A stretch of 35,696 nt of DNA from assembly GCA_020052095.1 (NCBI GenBank), contig JAGVPT010000126.1, forward strand, positions 1-35,696. The letters run 5' to 3'. This document shows positions 21,932 through 30,187 of this stretch, piece by piece. Source of the DNA: Bacteroidota bacterium. GTDB lineage: Bacteria; Bacteroidota; Ignavibacteria; UBA10030; UBA8401. The notes under the pieces are model-generated. The model saw nothing but the letters and a program-made list of their open reading frames with translations, was not told where the DNA came from and did no database searches. The translations under genes were made by a program, and so were the position numbers. How positions within the stretch are numbered: position 1 is the stretch's first letter; every line of letters starts with the position of its first letter.

Positions 21932-23983
21932 CTATTTGATCCAGGTTCCCGAATCGACCTCGTTCGTCACTGTCAGCAAGGCGAACGAATCCCCGTCTCC
22001 CTGCGTTGCGAGGAGCATCCCCTGCGATTCTACACCCATCAAAGTTGCGGGGGCAAGATTTGCTACGACGATTATTGCTTTCCCGACAAGTTCCTCCGGC
22101 TTTCGCTTATCGGCTATGCCGGCAACGATCTGACGCCGTTCCGAGCCGATTTCAACCTGAAGCCTGAGCAATTTTTTCGATTTGGGAATCGCTTCGCATG
22201 CCAAGACCTTAGCGACTCTTAGATCTACTTTTCGAAAATCTTCCAGTGAGATTGTGGGTTTCAGAGGCAGCATTTTCTTTTCGGGAGTTGCCTCACTCTC
22301 GGGCGGATTCATCTTCTGCAATTCGTTTTCGATGGTCGCATCCTCAATTTTTTTGAATACTATTTCGGCCTTCTTCAGCCGGTGTCCGGTCACAAGGCGA
22401 AGTTCTCCCGCGTTGTCCCAAAGCTCTTCGGACAACGGAGTCGTTATGCTGATCATGTTCCAAATTTTCTCAGAAGAAAAGGGGACGATCGGCGCAAACA
22501 ATACCGCAAGGCTCCGGACTATTTGCAGGCAGATATTGACGGTAGTGGCGCATTGCCCTGGATCGGACTTGACGGTTTTCCACGGCTCGCTGTCGTTAAA
22601 GTATTTGTTGGCTGCGCGGGCCAGGTTCATTACTTCCGCGGTCCCTTCGCGAAATTTGAATTTCTCAAACAACGCACCTACTGTTGCCGGAGTTTTCTTG
22701 AGCACGGCAAGAATTTCCCTGTCTCGATCGTTGAGGTTTCCACTCGCCGGCACAAGGGCAGCAAAGTTCTTTTCCGTGAAAGCAATTGTCCGATTCACAA
22801 AATTACCGTAGATATCGGCGAGCTCATTGTTGCTTTTCGCCTGAAAATCCTTCCAATAAAAATCCGAATCGCGGGTCTCCGGCAAGTTTGCCGTAATTGC
22901 GTACCGCAAGAGATCGGGTTCGAATGTCGCAAGAAAATCCTTAACATAGATGGCGTTGTTGCGGCTCTTCGAGAACTTCCCCCCTTCCAAATTCAGAAAC
23001 TCGTTGGCGGGAACATTGTCCGGCAAAACGTATCCTCCCTTTGCCATCAGCATTGCTGGAAATACGATGCAGTGGAACACCACATTATCTTTTCCAATAA
23101 ACGCGATGTACTGCGTACCATCATCCATCCAGTACTTCTTCCATTTCTCGGGGTCGGACGTACGCCGCGCCCACTCCTTTGTAGAAGAAATATATCCGAG
23201 TACTGCATCGAACCAGACATAGAGTACTTTATGCGGGAAATTTTCCAGGGGAACCGGGACACCCCAGTTCAAATCTCGCGTGACCGCGCGGTCCTGCAAC
23301 GTATCCTTGAACCAACTTTCGCAGTAGCGAATCACGTTGTCCTTCCATTCGGTGTGCGATCGGATATAGTGTTCGAGCCGCGACTGGAAATCTCCAAGTG
23401 GAAGATAGAAATGTGTCGTGCTCCGGACGACCGGTGTAGCCCCGCACAGTTTGCACTTAGGATTGATCAACTCGATAACATCTAACCACGTTCCGCAGTT
23501 TTCGCATTGGTCGCCACGGGCGGATTCGCACCCGCACACCGGGCAGGTCCCTTCAACGTAGCGATCCGCCAGGAACATCTTGTTCACTTCACAATACAGT
23601 TGTCGATCTTGCTTCTCCTTAAGTATCTTTTTCGAATAGAGATCCAGAAAGAACTCTTTCGAGGTTTCATGGTGAAGTGGCAGGGATGTGCGCGAATAAT
23701 TATCGAAACTGATGCCGAGGTCGGCGAAGGAAGCGGCGTTCATTGCGTGAAAACGATCTACGATCACCTGCGGCGAGACGCCCTCTTTGTCTGCGGTGAT
23801 TGTGATCGGCACGCCGTGTTCGTCGGAGCCGCAGATGAAGAGGATGTCCCGATGCTGCAGGCGTTGGTAGCGCACAAAGATATCCGCCGGAATATATGCG
23901 CCCGCAAGATGGCCAAGGTGAACCGGCCCGTTCGCATACGGGAGAGCGGCAGTAACGAGAATTCGCTTGAACTTACCTTGCAT
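21932..23983 (-). CDS. metG: methionyl-tRNA synthetase
   Basis: The 683-residue enzyme charges tRNA-Met. The class I signatures are HLGH (22-25) and KFSKS (336-340). A zinc-knuckle insert has Cys147, Cys150, Cys160, Cys163, Cys177 and Cys180. The anticodon-binding helical domain follows. The C-terminal tRNA-binding OB fold (about 575-683) is fused on, with DFRKVDLRVAKVLACE and MGVESQGMLLAT. This fused, zinc-containing form is the E. coli-like homodimeric type. The start overlaps the end of holB by 11 bases, so the two are translationally coupled. Confidence 0.97.
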   Translation of the reverse strand: MQGKFKRILVTAALPYANGPVHLGHLAGAYIPADIFVRYQRLQHRDILFICGSDEHGVPITITADKEGVSPQVIVDRFHAMNAASFADLGISFDNYSRTSLPLHHETSKEFFLDLYSKKILKEKQDRQLYCEVNKMFLADRYVEGTCPVCGCESARGDQCENCGTWLDVIELINPKCKLCGATPVVRSTTHFYLPLGDFQSRLEHYIRSHTEWKDNVIRYCESWFKDTLQDRAVTRDLNWGVPVPLENFPHKVLYVWFDAVLGYISSTKEWARRTSDPEKWKKYWMDDGTQYIAFIGKDNVVFHCIVFPAMLMAKGGYVLPDNVPANEFLNLEGGKFSKSRNNAIYVKDFLATFEPDLLRYAITANLPETRDSDFYWKDFQAKSNNELADIYGNFVNRTIAFTEKNFAALVPASGNLNDRDREILAVLKKTPATVGALFEKFKFREGTAEVMNLARAANKYFNDSEPWKTVKSDPGQCATTVNICLQIVRSLAVLFAPIVPFSSEKIWNMISITTPLSEELWDNAGELRLVTGHRLKKAEIVFKKIEDATIENELQKMNPPESEATPEKKMLPLKPTISLEDFRKVDLRVAKVLACEAIPKSKKLLRLQVEIGSERRQIVAGIADKRKPEELVGKAIIVVANLAPATLMGVESQGMLLATQGDGDSFALLTVTNEVDSGTWIK

Positions 23984-25097
23984 TCAATAAGATTCGCTTT
24001 AATTGAACGGAGAGCGACAAGAGTACTAATGGAAGATACACATTTCCGCGAAGAAGTTCGAGTGCCCGTTCCACTGCGCCGATGGAGGCGGGAAAATTTG
24101 CATCGCCAAACCGGCTGACAAACTTCAACAAATCTTCCTGCTGATCTTGATTAATGATGCCCTCCACTCCCTGTTCTTTCATCAACATTGCATCGCGAAA
24201 CCAAACGAGCAACAATGACAGGAACTGATCGACCGCGCCCCGGTCGTTTTCGGCGATGCGTCCTTCGATGTCTTCGAGCAACGTGACGCTCCGTCCGCTG
24301 AGCGTGGCGCGAAGGAAGCGAACCGCTTCCGCACGCTCTGAAACGAGGTCTTCATGTACTAATCCCAACGCTGCGGAATAGTCTCCGCTCGCGAGCCGGG
24401 AAACAAGCCGCGCTTGCTCCGGAGGAATGGTCTCCCGTTCCGTGAGAGCACGTTCGATATCCGCGTCGGTCAATAGTTCACACCTCACGCTCTGGCACCT
24501 TGATACAATCGTCGGCAACAACTTCTCTTTTCGAGAAGTCGTGAGAAGAAAAAGCGTGTCGCTCAACGGTTCTTCCAAAACCTTCAGCATCGAATTTGCC
24601 GACGTATCGTTCATCATCTCTGCATCGGAGATAATGAAGATCTTCATTCCTTTCTCATACGGCGCAAGCGATGATTCTTTCTTTACATCGCGAATGGTCC
24701 CAATGTTGATTTGCGTCGCTTTCGGGATTTCAAAATGGAAATACGGGTTCTTCGCTTTCTCTGCGATTTGACTTCGGATTTCTTCCCTGATATCCGGTTG
24801 AAATTTTCCTTCACCGTTGTCGTTGTTCTTCTCGGATCGCGCGGCCGGGAGCGCGAAGACAATTTTGAGATTAGGGTGCTGAAGGATGTGCATTTTTGTG
24901 CAACTGGCGCAAGTATCGCACGCCTTGCTCTCTTGCCTGTCACATAGAAGCGTTTTGGCGAACTCAATTGCGAGGGCATCTTTCCCCACACCAGGTGGTC
25001 CCCAAAGCAAGTATGCGTGCGCGACTCTCTTTTGTTCGATCGAGCGTTGAAGTATTTCCTTCGCCCGTCCTTGTCCGATAATTGAGTCCCAGCCCAT
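23973..25097 (-). CDS. holB: DNA polymerase III subunit delta-prime
   Basis: The 374-residue clamp-loader subunit has a P-loop GPPGVGKD (about 33-40) and a zinc module with Cys52, Cys60, Cys63 and Cys66. The AAA+ sensor region contains NSMLKVLEEP, and an SRC motif (about 204-206) is present. A retained Lys in the P-loop with Asp following it is unusual for delta-prime, where the loop is often degenerate. Alternatively the protein may be annotated as a gamma/tau-like AAA ATPase, but the absence of a long C-terminal tau domain argues for HolB. The gene starts six bases after the BamA-like stop. Confidence 0.88.
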   Translation of the reverse strand: MGWDSIIGQGRAKEILQRSIEQKRVAHAYLLWGPPGVGKDALAIEFAKTLLCDRQESKACDTCASCTKMHILQHPNLKIVFALPAARSEKNNDNGEGKFQPDIREEIRSQIAEKAKNPYFHFEIPKATQINIGTIRDVKKESSLAPYEKGMKIFIISDAEMMNDTSANSMLKVLEEPLSDTLFLLTTSRKEKLLPTIVSRCQSVRCELLTDADIERALTERETIPPEQARLVSRLASGDYSAALGLVHEDLVSERAEAVRFLRATLSGRSVTLLEDIEGRIAENDRGAVDQFLSLLLVWFRDAMLMKEQGVEGIINQDQQEDLLKFVSRFGDANFPASIGAVERALELLRGNVYLPLVLLSLSVQLKRILLNAR

Positions 25098-25103
25098 TGA
25101 TAC

Positions 25104-27218
25104 CTAGAATGCCTGACCGATGCCGATATGGATAACACTGAATGATTCAGTCAATAGTTTTCTATTGAAAAGCCACTGACGATCGGGAGCTCCTTTCGGA
25201 TCGTAAACCCGCAGTCCAAGGTCGAATCGCAACGGACCGACAAACGTCTCGTACCGAAGGCCAAATCCCGCCGCAATTGCGATGCTGCTCCCTTTGATTT
25301 CCGCGAGTCCGTTCCAAAGATTTCCGTAATCGATGAACATGACGCCCATGAGATTGTCGAGATTCATGATCCACAATTTCCCCGAACGAGGAAACAGGCT
25401 GATGCGGGTTTCGATGTTTCCCTCAAGGATAACATTCCCTCCTTGATCCGGGTTGCCAAATGCCGCGAGATCGCGGGACTTCCATCCGCGGATGCTGCCG
25501 CTTCCCCCCGCAAAGAATTTCCTCGTCGGCGGGACGGGCTCCTTGTTCTGCGGATTGTACAATTGAGCGGCACCGGCATGCAGTCTCAAGGCCCACACTA
25601 CAGATTTTGTTCCGCCGTCAGAGAAATACTGGCGCACCAAAAAGGAAACCTTGTAATATTCCGCGTACGGCAGTCCTGAGCCGCGACTCCCGAGCAATTT
25701 AGGGATAAGTCCTGCCTCTTCAACTGAAACGGAATGAAAAAATCCGAGGGAGGGAGAGAAGACGTCGTTGGTCTTGTCCCGCTGCAATGTCAGCGTCAGA
25801 ATGGAATTGAATTGTTTCTCGCGCGTCCCGGAAAAATCGTTTCGAGTTACTTTGGTGGTGTCGATATTGCTGATGCCGACGCGCTCCAGGTTCCAATCGG
25901 CGAAACCCACGGTGTAGGTGGCAAACTTGTTTGTAAGCCCGATTCTGTTTCTCAGCGTGTTGAGGTTATAGAATTTCTGCTTTTCATATTCCGCCGATAT
26001 CGTCCAGCTTGCGCTCAATTTGTTGCTGAAAAAGTAAGGCTGTACCATTTGCATCTGCAGATCGGATTTCGTGAGAAGCGTTGGCTCGTTGACCCCTTCC
26101 TTGAACGCACCGGAGAAATTCAAATCTTGTATCGATTGCAGACGGAACCTCATCCGGGCCGAAAGATTTCTTGCCTGTCCGAAAAAATTGCGGTTGTTAT
26201 AGCCGACGCCGAGACCGGTGTTGAATGCATTGTTCTCGTCATCAACTAATAATTCTGGAGTCACCTCCTGAAGATCGCGCGACCGGAGGAGAATGCGAAT
26301 CGGAATGAAGGGGTGCGCCGCCGTATCGACGGGATTTTGAGATTCGATTTTCGCGCTCTCAAAAATTCCTATGCGATTCAAGTTCTGCTCGCTCTCGACT
26401 TTTTTGTTCTCATTGTAGATTTCCCCCGGGACAAAGTCAAGTTGACGAAACACGATCGTTGAGTCGACGTCGTCTTGGTTTGAGCTCATTTCGACATCAC
26501 CAAAAACGTATCGTTTACCCGGTCGGTACGGAAACGTCACGGTCCAATTGTCGGTCGAATAGTAGGTCGTGGCGGTGACACCGTCGATACCCGCGGTCGT
26601 GTAGCCGTTATTCAGGAAAATTCGAAGAGCACGGAGCTGTTCGTGTTCGAGAACATCCTTCACATAAGGATCTCCTTGTTTCACAAGCATGCCGTCGAAG
26701 ATCTCTTTTTGCACTTCGGGTGCCAATGAGTCGACCCCAAGAATCTTCAACGTGTCGATGACAGAGCGTCTATTTTCCCGGATCGATATTGTGAGATCAA
26801 CGCGCTTGCTCTCATTATCGAACAATAGCGTTGTGTCGACAACGGCGTGGGAATATCCCTGGTCCTTCAGATACTGACGCAACCGGATCACGTCCCCGTC
26901 GAACAGAATAGGATCAAAATATTCCGGCATTGAACCAAGTTTCTTGTAGATGGTATTGTAGACGTAGGTCCAGAAGCGCGCAGGAGTCTCAGCCGTCTGC
27001 AACACTTCACGATAGACATCTTTGGGCGTCGCGCCGTCAATTTTGAACGCAATACTATTCACCTCATAAAGCCCGGACGGACTCTTGTTCTGAAAAGCAT
27101 CCGCTGCCGGGGAACTCATGAGGATGGCAAGAATGATCGCGGCGGCACTGTATACGAGCCGGAGGCGATTATTCACGGAACGGGCAAACCTTAGATGATT
27201 TGGTAGAGAAATAGACAT
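25104..27218 (-). CDS. outer-membrane Omp85 protein (BamA/TamA family)
   Basis: This is a POTRA-plus-16-strand-barrel protein of the outer membrane, expected in beta-barrel assembly or protein/lipid translocation. With the start at 27218 the product is 704 residues. It has a signal peptide (LVYSAAAIILAILMSSPAADA), about three POTRA-like modules (residues about 45-300, for example EREQLRALRIFLNNGYTTA-like segments) and the barrel with GSIRGWKSRDL, the conserved (V/I)RGY/W lid motif. Fewer POTRAs than BamA's five suggests a TamA-like or lineage-specific paralogue. A TTG start 81 bases upstream would run through a terminator hairpin, so I prefer the ATG. A GTG in the same frame at 27178 is a second option. 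It begins the operon BamA-like, holB, metG, M20, cNMP, adenosyltransferase. Confidence 0.85.
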   Translation of the reverse strand: MSISLPNHLRFARSVNNRLRLVYSAAAIILAILMSSPAADAFQNKSPSGLYEVNSIAFKIDGATPKDVYREVLQTAETPARFWTYVYNTIYKKLGSMPEYFDPILFDGDVIRLRQYLKDQGYSHAVVDTTLLFDNESKRVDLTISIRENRRSVIDTLKILGVDSLAPEVQKEIFDGMLVKQGDPYVKDVLEHEQLRALRIFLNNGYTTAGIDGVTATTYYSTDNWTVTFPYRPGKRYVFGDVEMSSNQDDVDSTIVFRQLDFVPGEIYNENKKVESEQNLNRIGIFESAKIESQNPVDTAAHPFIPIRILLRSRDLQEVTPELLVDDENNAFNTGLGVGYNNRNFFGQARNLSARMRFRLQSIQDLNFSGAFKEGVNEPTLLTKSDLQMQMVQPYFFSNKLSASWTISAEYEKQKFYNLNTLRNRIGLTNKFATYTVGFADWNLERVGISNIDTTKVTRNDFSGTREKQFNSILTLTLQRDKTNDVFSPSLGFFHSVSVEEAGLIPKLLGSRGSGLPYAEYYKVSFLVRQYFSDGGTKSVVWALRLHAGAAQLYNPQNKEPVPPTRKFFAGGSGSIRGWKSRDLAAFGNPDQGGNVILEGNIETRISLFPRSGKLWIMNLDNLMGVMFIDYGNLWNGLAEIKGSSIAIAAGFGLRYETFVGPLRFDLGLRVYDPKGAPDRQWLFNRKLLTESFSVIHIGIGQAF

Positions 27219-27222
27219 TAAC

Positions 27223-27249
27223 AAAAAACCCAGCGCTGAGCCGCTGGGT
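27223..27249 (-). terminator. terminator-like hairpin immediately before the BamA-like start
   Basis: An 8-bp GC-rich stem, ACCCAGCG/CGCTGGGT with a 6-base loop (27228-27249), is followed on the minus strand by TTTTTTG and then, after four bases, the ATG at 27218. It can end transcription of the upstream DUF2795 unit. It also stands between the candidate promoter at 27285-27313 and the start codon, like an attenuator. Confidence 0.75.
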
Positions 27250-27284
27250 CTTCTCCTTTGACGGTAAGAGTGGATTACGATAAC

Positions 27285-27313
27285 GAAATACAAAGACAAT
27301 CAGAATGCGCCAA
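27285..27313 (-). promoter_or_regulatory. possible promoter of the BamA-like operon
   Basis: TTGGCG (27313-27308), 17 bases and TATTTC (27290-27285) on the minus strand are a moderate sigma-70 match. Transcripts would begin near 27278 and cross the hairpin at 27223-27249 before reaching the start codon. Confidence 0.4.
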
Positions 27314-27339
27314 ATTGGGTTAGCAAATGGTCGAGCGGA

Positions 27340-27564
27340 TCAATATTCACCCTCATCTTCATAGAAGAAATCTTCATCTGTCGGGTAGTCTGGCCAAATC
27401 TCTTCCATGCTTTCATACGGTTCATCGCTGTCTTCCAATTCCTGCAGATTCTCCAACACTTCAATGGGGGTTCCCGTGCGGACCGCGTAGTCGATGAGCT
27501 CTTCCTTCGTCGCGGGCCACGGTGCATCTTCGAGGTATGATGCCAGTTCCATTGTCCAAATCAT
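27340..27564 (-). CDS. DUF2795-type small acidic protein
   Basis: The 74-residue cytoplasmic protein is highly acidic, with MELASYLEDAPWPATKEELI near the start, IEVLENLQELED in the middle and a Tyr/Asp/Glu-rich tail (IWPDYPTDEDFFYEDEGEY). This matches the DUF2795 family, small proteins of unknown function that are widespread in Bacteroidota and relatives. I use the ATG at 27564 because the resulting N terminus fits the family; a TTG two codons upstream with better GGAG spacing is possible. It lies 54 bases after the M23 peptidase gene and is followed by the hairpin at 27223. Confidence 0.87.
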   Translation of the reverse strand: MIWTMELASYLEDAPWPATKEELIDYAVRTGTPIEVLENLQELEDSDEPYESMEEIWPDYPTDEDFFYEDEGEY

Positions 27565-27618
27565 AATCAAGCGTTCTCCAAATAGACATTTCTTTCAGAC
27601 AATTTACCCACACGAGGC

Positions 27619-28581
27619 TCACTGAACCTTCGCCAATGCAAGCTGTTCGCGGATCTGCTTGTAATCGACGTCATCGATAAAATAAATTACAGGATTCTTC
27701 TTTTCGCCGTTGAAGCGGACCTCGTAGTGCAAGTGGGGTCCAGTGGACAGACCGCTGTTGCCCGAATATGCTATCAAATCACCCCGCTTCACCCTCTGGC
27801 CCACTCTCACCGCCGGGCGAAGCAAGTGGGCATACCAACTCTTGTATCCAAAGCTGTGATTCACCTCTACCGCAACACCATAATTGCTCGCCGAATTGCC
27901 CGCGAATTCGATAGTCCCCTCGCCGGTGGCATAGACGGGAGTGCCGATGTCATTCGCGATATCGACCCCCTCATGCGGCCGGACAATTCCCAAAATTGGA
28001 TGAAGCCTCATTCCAAAAGCGTGGTACGAAAATGTGCCTGTCATCGGTTTGATCGCCGGGATATGAGCGAAGAGATCCTTATTGAATTTCGATTTCTTGT
28101 AAATGTCTTGATAACTCTGCTGCTGAAAGATTATTTCCCTGTCCAGCTTGTCGAGCAACTGCCCTGCGGAACTGATGAGGTCGCTCGCATCTCTCGAGAT
28201 GATTCCGATGTTGGTTTCCTGTTTTGTGCCTCCGGTTCCTATCGCGCGGGTGTCTTCATCGACATGCGGCAAGTTCACGGCCAGCCGAAGCTGATTGTCC
28301 CTCTCGGCCAGCTTATCCATCGTCAACGACATATCAGAGAGCCGGGCTGTCAGGGTCTTGACTTCTTCCTTCAAAAACTGATTTTCTGTCGCTAGGAAAT
28401 TGACCCGATTGAAATCGATCCCCAAGACGTCGCCGAGGTAGTGATTCACGGCCACCATCGCCGTCAACCCTGCCAGAACGGAAACAATAACCAACGCAGA
28501 AAATTTTAGTTTGAACCCTTTCGCCTCGACGAACGAAACGTTTTCTTCTGAGTAATAAAACAATTTTCGGCGTTTTTTCAT
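27619..28581 (-). CDS. M23 (LytM) family cell-wall endopeptidase
   Basis: The 320-residue envelope protein has a cytoplasmic N-terminus rich in Lys/Arg, one transmembrane helix (about 27-48) and a periplasmic coiled coil (about 60-105 and 130-155). The C-terminal LytM domain (about 185-300) has zinc ligands visible in HEGVDIA and in GPHLHYEV, and RLHPILG precedes them as expected. It is probably a peptidoglycan hydrolase, or a scaffold that activates one during division or shape control. A signal anchor rather than a cleaved signal peptide fits. It is preceded by a strong promoter (28659-28687) and a small hairpin in its leader. It is followed by the DUF2795 gene. Confidence 0.92.
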   Translation of the reverse strand: MKKRRKLFYYSEENVSFVEAKGFKLKFSALVIVSVLAGLTAMVAVNHYLGDVLGIDFNRVNFLATENQFLKEEVKTLTARLSDMSLTMDKLAERDNQLRLAVNLPHVDEDTRAIGTGGTKQETNIGIISRDASDLISSAGQLLDKLDREIIFQQQSYQDIYKKSKFNKDLFAHIPAIKPMTGTFSYHAFGMRLHPILGIVRPHEGVDIANDIGTPVYATGEGTIEFAGNSASNYGVAVEVNHSFGYKSWYAHLLRPAVRVGQRVKRGDLIAYSGNSGLSTGPHLHYEVRFNGEKKNPVIYFIDDVDYKQIREQLALAKVQ

Positions 28582-28627
28582 CTACCCTCACGTTTAGTAT
28601 ACATCGCAGTGGACTCTTCGGCAAAGG

Positions 28628-28645
28628 CCGTAGTTTGCTCTACGG
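28628..28645 (-). promoter_or_regulatory. small hairpin in the M23 peptidase leader
   Basis: CCGTAG (28628-28633) and CTACGG (28640-28645) form a perfect 6-bp stem with a 6-base loop in the predicted leader, about 50 bases before the start codon. No U-run follows. Its function is unknown. Confidence 0.3.
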
Positions 28646-28658
28646 ATAATCTTGCCTG

Positions 28659-28687
28659 AAAATATAAAAATAAACATGTTTTGTCAA
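28659..28687 (-). promoter_or_regulatory. promoter of the M23 peptidase gene
   Basis: TTGACA (28687-28682), 17 bases and TATTTT (28664-28659) make a consensus-grade promoter in the 187-base gap after hprK. An overlapping TATATT two bases upstream gives the same TTTATTTTTATATTTT context as in front of secA. Confidence 0.7.
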
Positions 28688-28768
28688 GACGAAATCTCAC
28701 AGAACTTCCCTTTTCCGAAAATCGCTTGAAATGCGTGGTATTAGTGCAAAGTCGATGAAATTGAGCGT

Positions 28769-29779
28769 TTACTCGAAGTCATGCTCAAAGTAATCGATGG
28801 CACGCTTTGCGGTTCCCTTGTTCTTCTGCGCAATGACGATCTCAAGTCTCTTGGAAAACTCTTTTGCAGCGTCATAGCCGTAATGCTTCAAAAGATAGTC
28901 GAGGGCAATCACTTCCGCAATGACGGTAATATTTTTTCCGGGAAAAATTGGGAGCTTGATGTGGGGAATCTCCACGTCCAGAATCGAAATCGTGGAGAGA
29001 TCGAGGCCGGTGCGCGTAAAATCCTCGGCCGCTTTCCATTCCATCAATTCGACAACTACTTCGACCCTCTTTTGGAAACGGATCGCTCGAATACCAAAAA
29101 TGCTCTGAACGTCAATAAGGCCGAGTCCGCGGATTTCCATAAAGTGCTTGACCAGATCGGTTCCTGCACCGATGAGAATTCCTTCTCCTTTGCGGGTAAC
29201 GTTGACGACATCGTCGGAAACCAATCGATGTCCGCGCTCTATTAAATCAAGGGCAATTTCACTTTTCCCTATCCCGGACCTTCCGATGAACAGCAGTCCA
29301 AGACCGTAGACATCAACAAATGACCCGTGAATTGCCGTCTGTGGAGAGAATTGGTCGTCCAGAAAATCGCTAAGAAAATAAACCGCCTTTGTCGATTCAA
29401 GCGGGGTGCGAAACATCGGCACGTTGTGATCTGCAGCGAGTTGAATCAACTCCTTGTCGACCGGATTACCATTCGTGACCAAAATACACGGGATGGCAAA
29501 TTTAAAGAGCGTATTGAATGCCTTGATCCTTTCGTCGAGCGGCATGCTCTTCAAGTAGCGGACCTCGGTATTGCCGAACACCTGGACACGGTCGTACGTG
29601 AACAATGCAACGTATCCCGCAAGTGCAAGACCCGGCCGGTGAATGCTCTTGTCGCGAATGATGTTGTCAAAACCAACATTCGTCATTGGCTCCAGCTTGA
29701 GACGCGTTTTGATGGTCTCGTACAAAAAGCCTACCGTAATACTGTGCTTTCGGATCTCTTTGGCTGATTCAAGTTTCAT
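28769..29779 (-). CDS. hprK: HPr kinase/phosphorylase
   Basis: The 336-residue bifunctional enzyme phosphorylates HPr on Ser46 and removes that phosphate, linking carbon status to regulation. The P-loop GRSGIGKS (166-173) is followed by E174 and by SDD (188-190). HGSFVDVYG (151-159) and the HprK signature MEIRGLGLIDV (about 214-224) are present. The N-terminal domain (about 1-130) is the usual non-catalytic part. No ptsH, ptsI or sugar PTS gene is in the window, so its HPr partner must be encoded elsewhere. It sits 18 bases after the hibernation factor gene, a neighbourhood also seen in other phyla. Confidence 0.95.
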   Translation of the reverse strand: MKLESAKEIRKHSITVGFLYETIKTRLKLEPMTNVGFDNIIRDKSIHRPGLALAGYVALFTYDRVQVFGNTEVRYLKSMPLDERIKAFNTLFKFAIPCILVTNGNPVDKELIQLAADHNVPMFRTPLESTKAVYFLSDFLDDQFSPQTAIHGSFVDVYGLGLLFIGRSGIGKSEIALDLIERGHRLVSDDVVNVTRKGEGILIGAGTDLVKHFMEIRGLGLIDVQSIFGIRAIRFQKRVEVVVELMEWKAAEDFTRTGLDLSTISILDVEIPHIKLPIFPGKNITVIAEVIALDYLLKHYGYDAAKEFSKRLEIVIAQKNKGTAKRAIDYFEHDFE

Positions 29780-29797
29780 GGTAGCTGTTGCTCGTCA

Positions 29798-30130
29798 TTA
29801 TTCTTTTTCATTAATTTTTCGCACTTCACTTTTTTGTTTCTTATGAAGTTTGCTTTTGTAGCGCTGAATCTGGCGCTCGAGCTTTCCAATTGCCGAATCG
29901 ATGGATTTGTGGTAATCGTCGCTTTTCTCGATAGCTTTGAGGAGCGAGCCGTAGACTGTGACGTGTATTTCGGCGACCTTCAGACTGTTGTGTGATCGTT
30001 CAAAGCTAAGAATGATGTCGGAGCGAACAATGCCGTCATAATATCGTTCCAATTTTCTCACTGCGTCGTGCGCGTAATCGCGCAATGTATCGTGTGCTTT
30101 GAAATGCCGGGCTGTGAATAGAATTTCCAT
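29798..30130 (-). CDS. hpf: ribosome hibernation promoting factor, short form
   Basis: The 110-residue protein of the HPF/RaiA/YfiA family inactivates idle ribosomes by binding the 30S decoding region. The beta-alpha fold starts MEILFTARHFKAHDTLRDYA, and DDYHKSIDSAIGKLERQIQRY is the second helix. A Lys-rich tail follows, and there is no C-terminal dimerisation domain, so it is the short type. GGAGGGA, six or so bases before the ATG, is a strong ribosome site. It lies 57 bases after the recombinase gene and 18 before hprK, so co-expression with hprK is likely. Confidence 0.92.
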   Translation of the reverse strand: MEILFTARHFKAHDTLRDYAHDAVRKLERYYDGIVRSDIILSFERSHNSLKVAEIHVTVYGSLLKAIEKSDDYHKSIDSAIGKLERQIQRYKSKLHKKQKSEVRKINEKE

Positions 30131-30187
30131 AATCCCTCCGTCGGTTTAAGAAAGTAAGGGGAAAAGCGTAACAACCTTTCACAGTGT

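Noticed and set aside
22382-23485. 367-codon open frame on the plus strand opposite metG
   Set aside because: It mirrors the metG coding frame, shows no domain and has no ribosome site. It is treated as a shadow.
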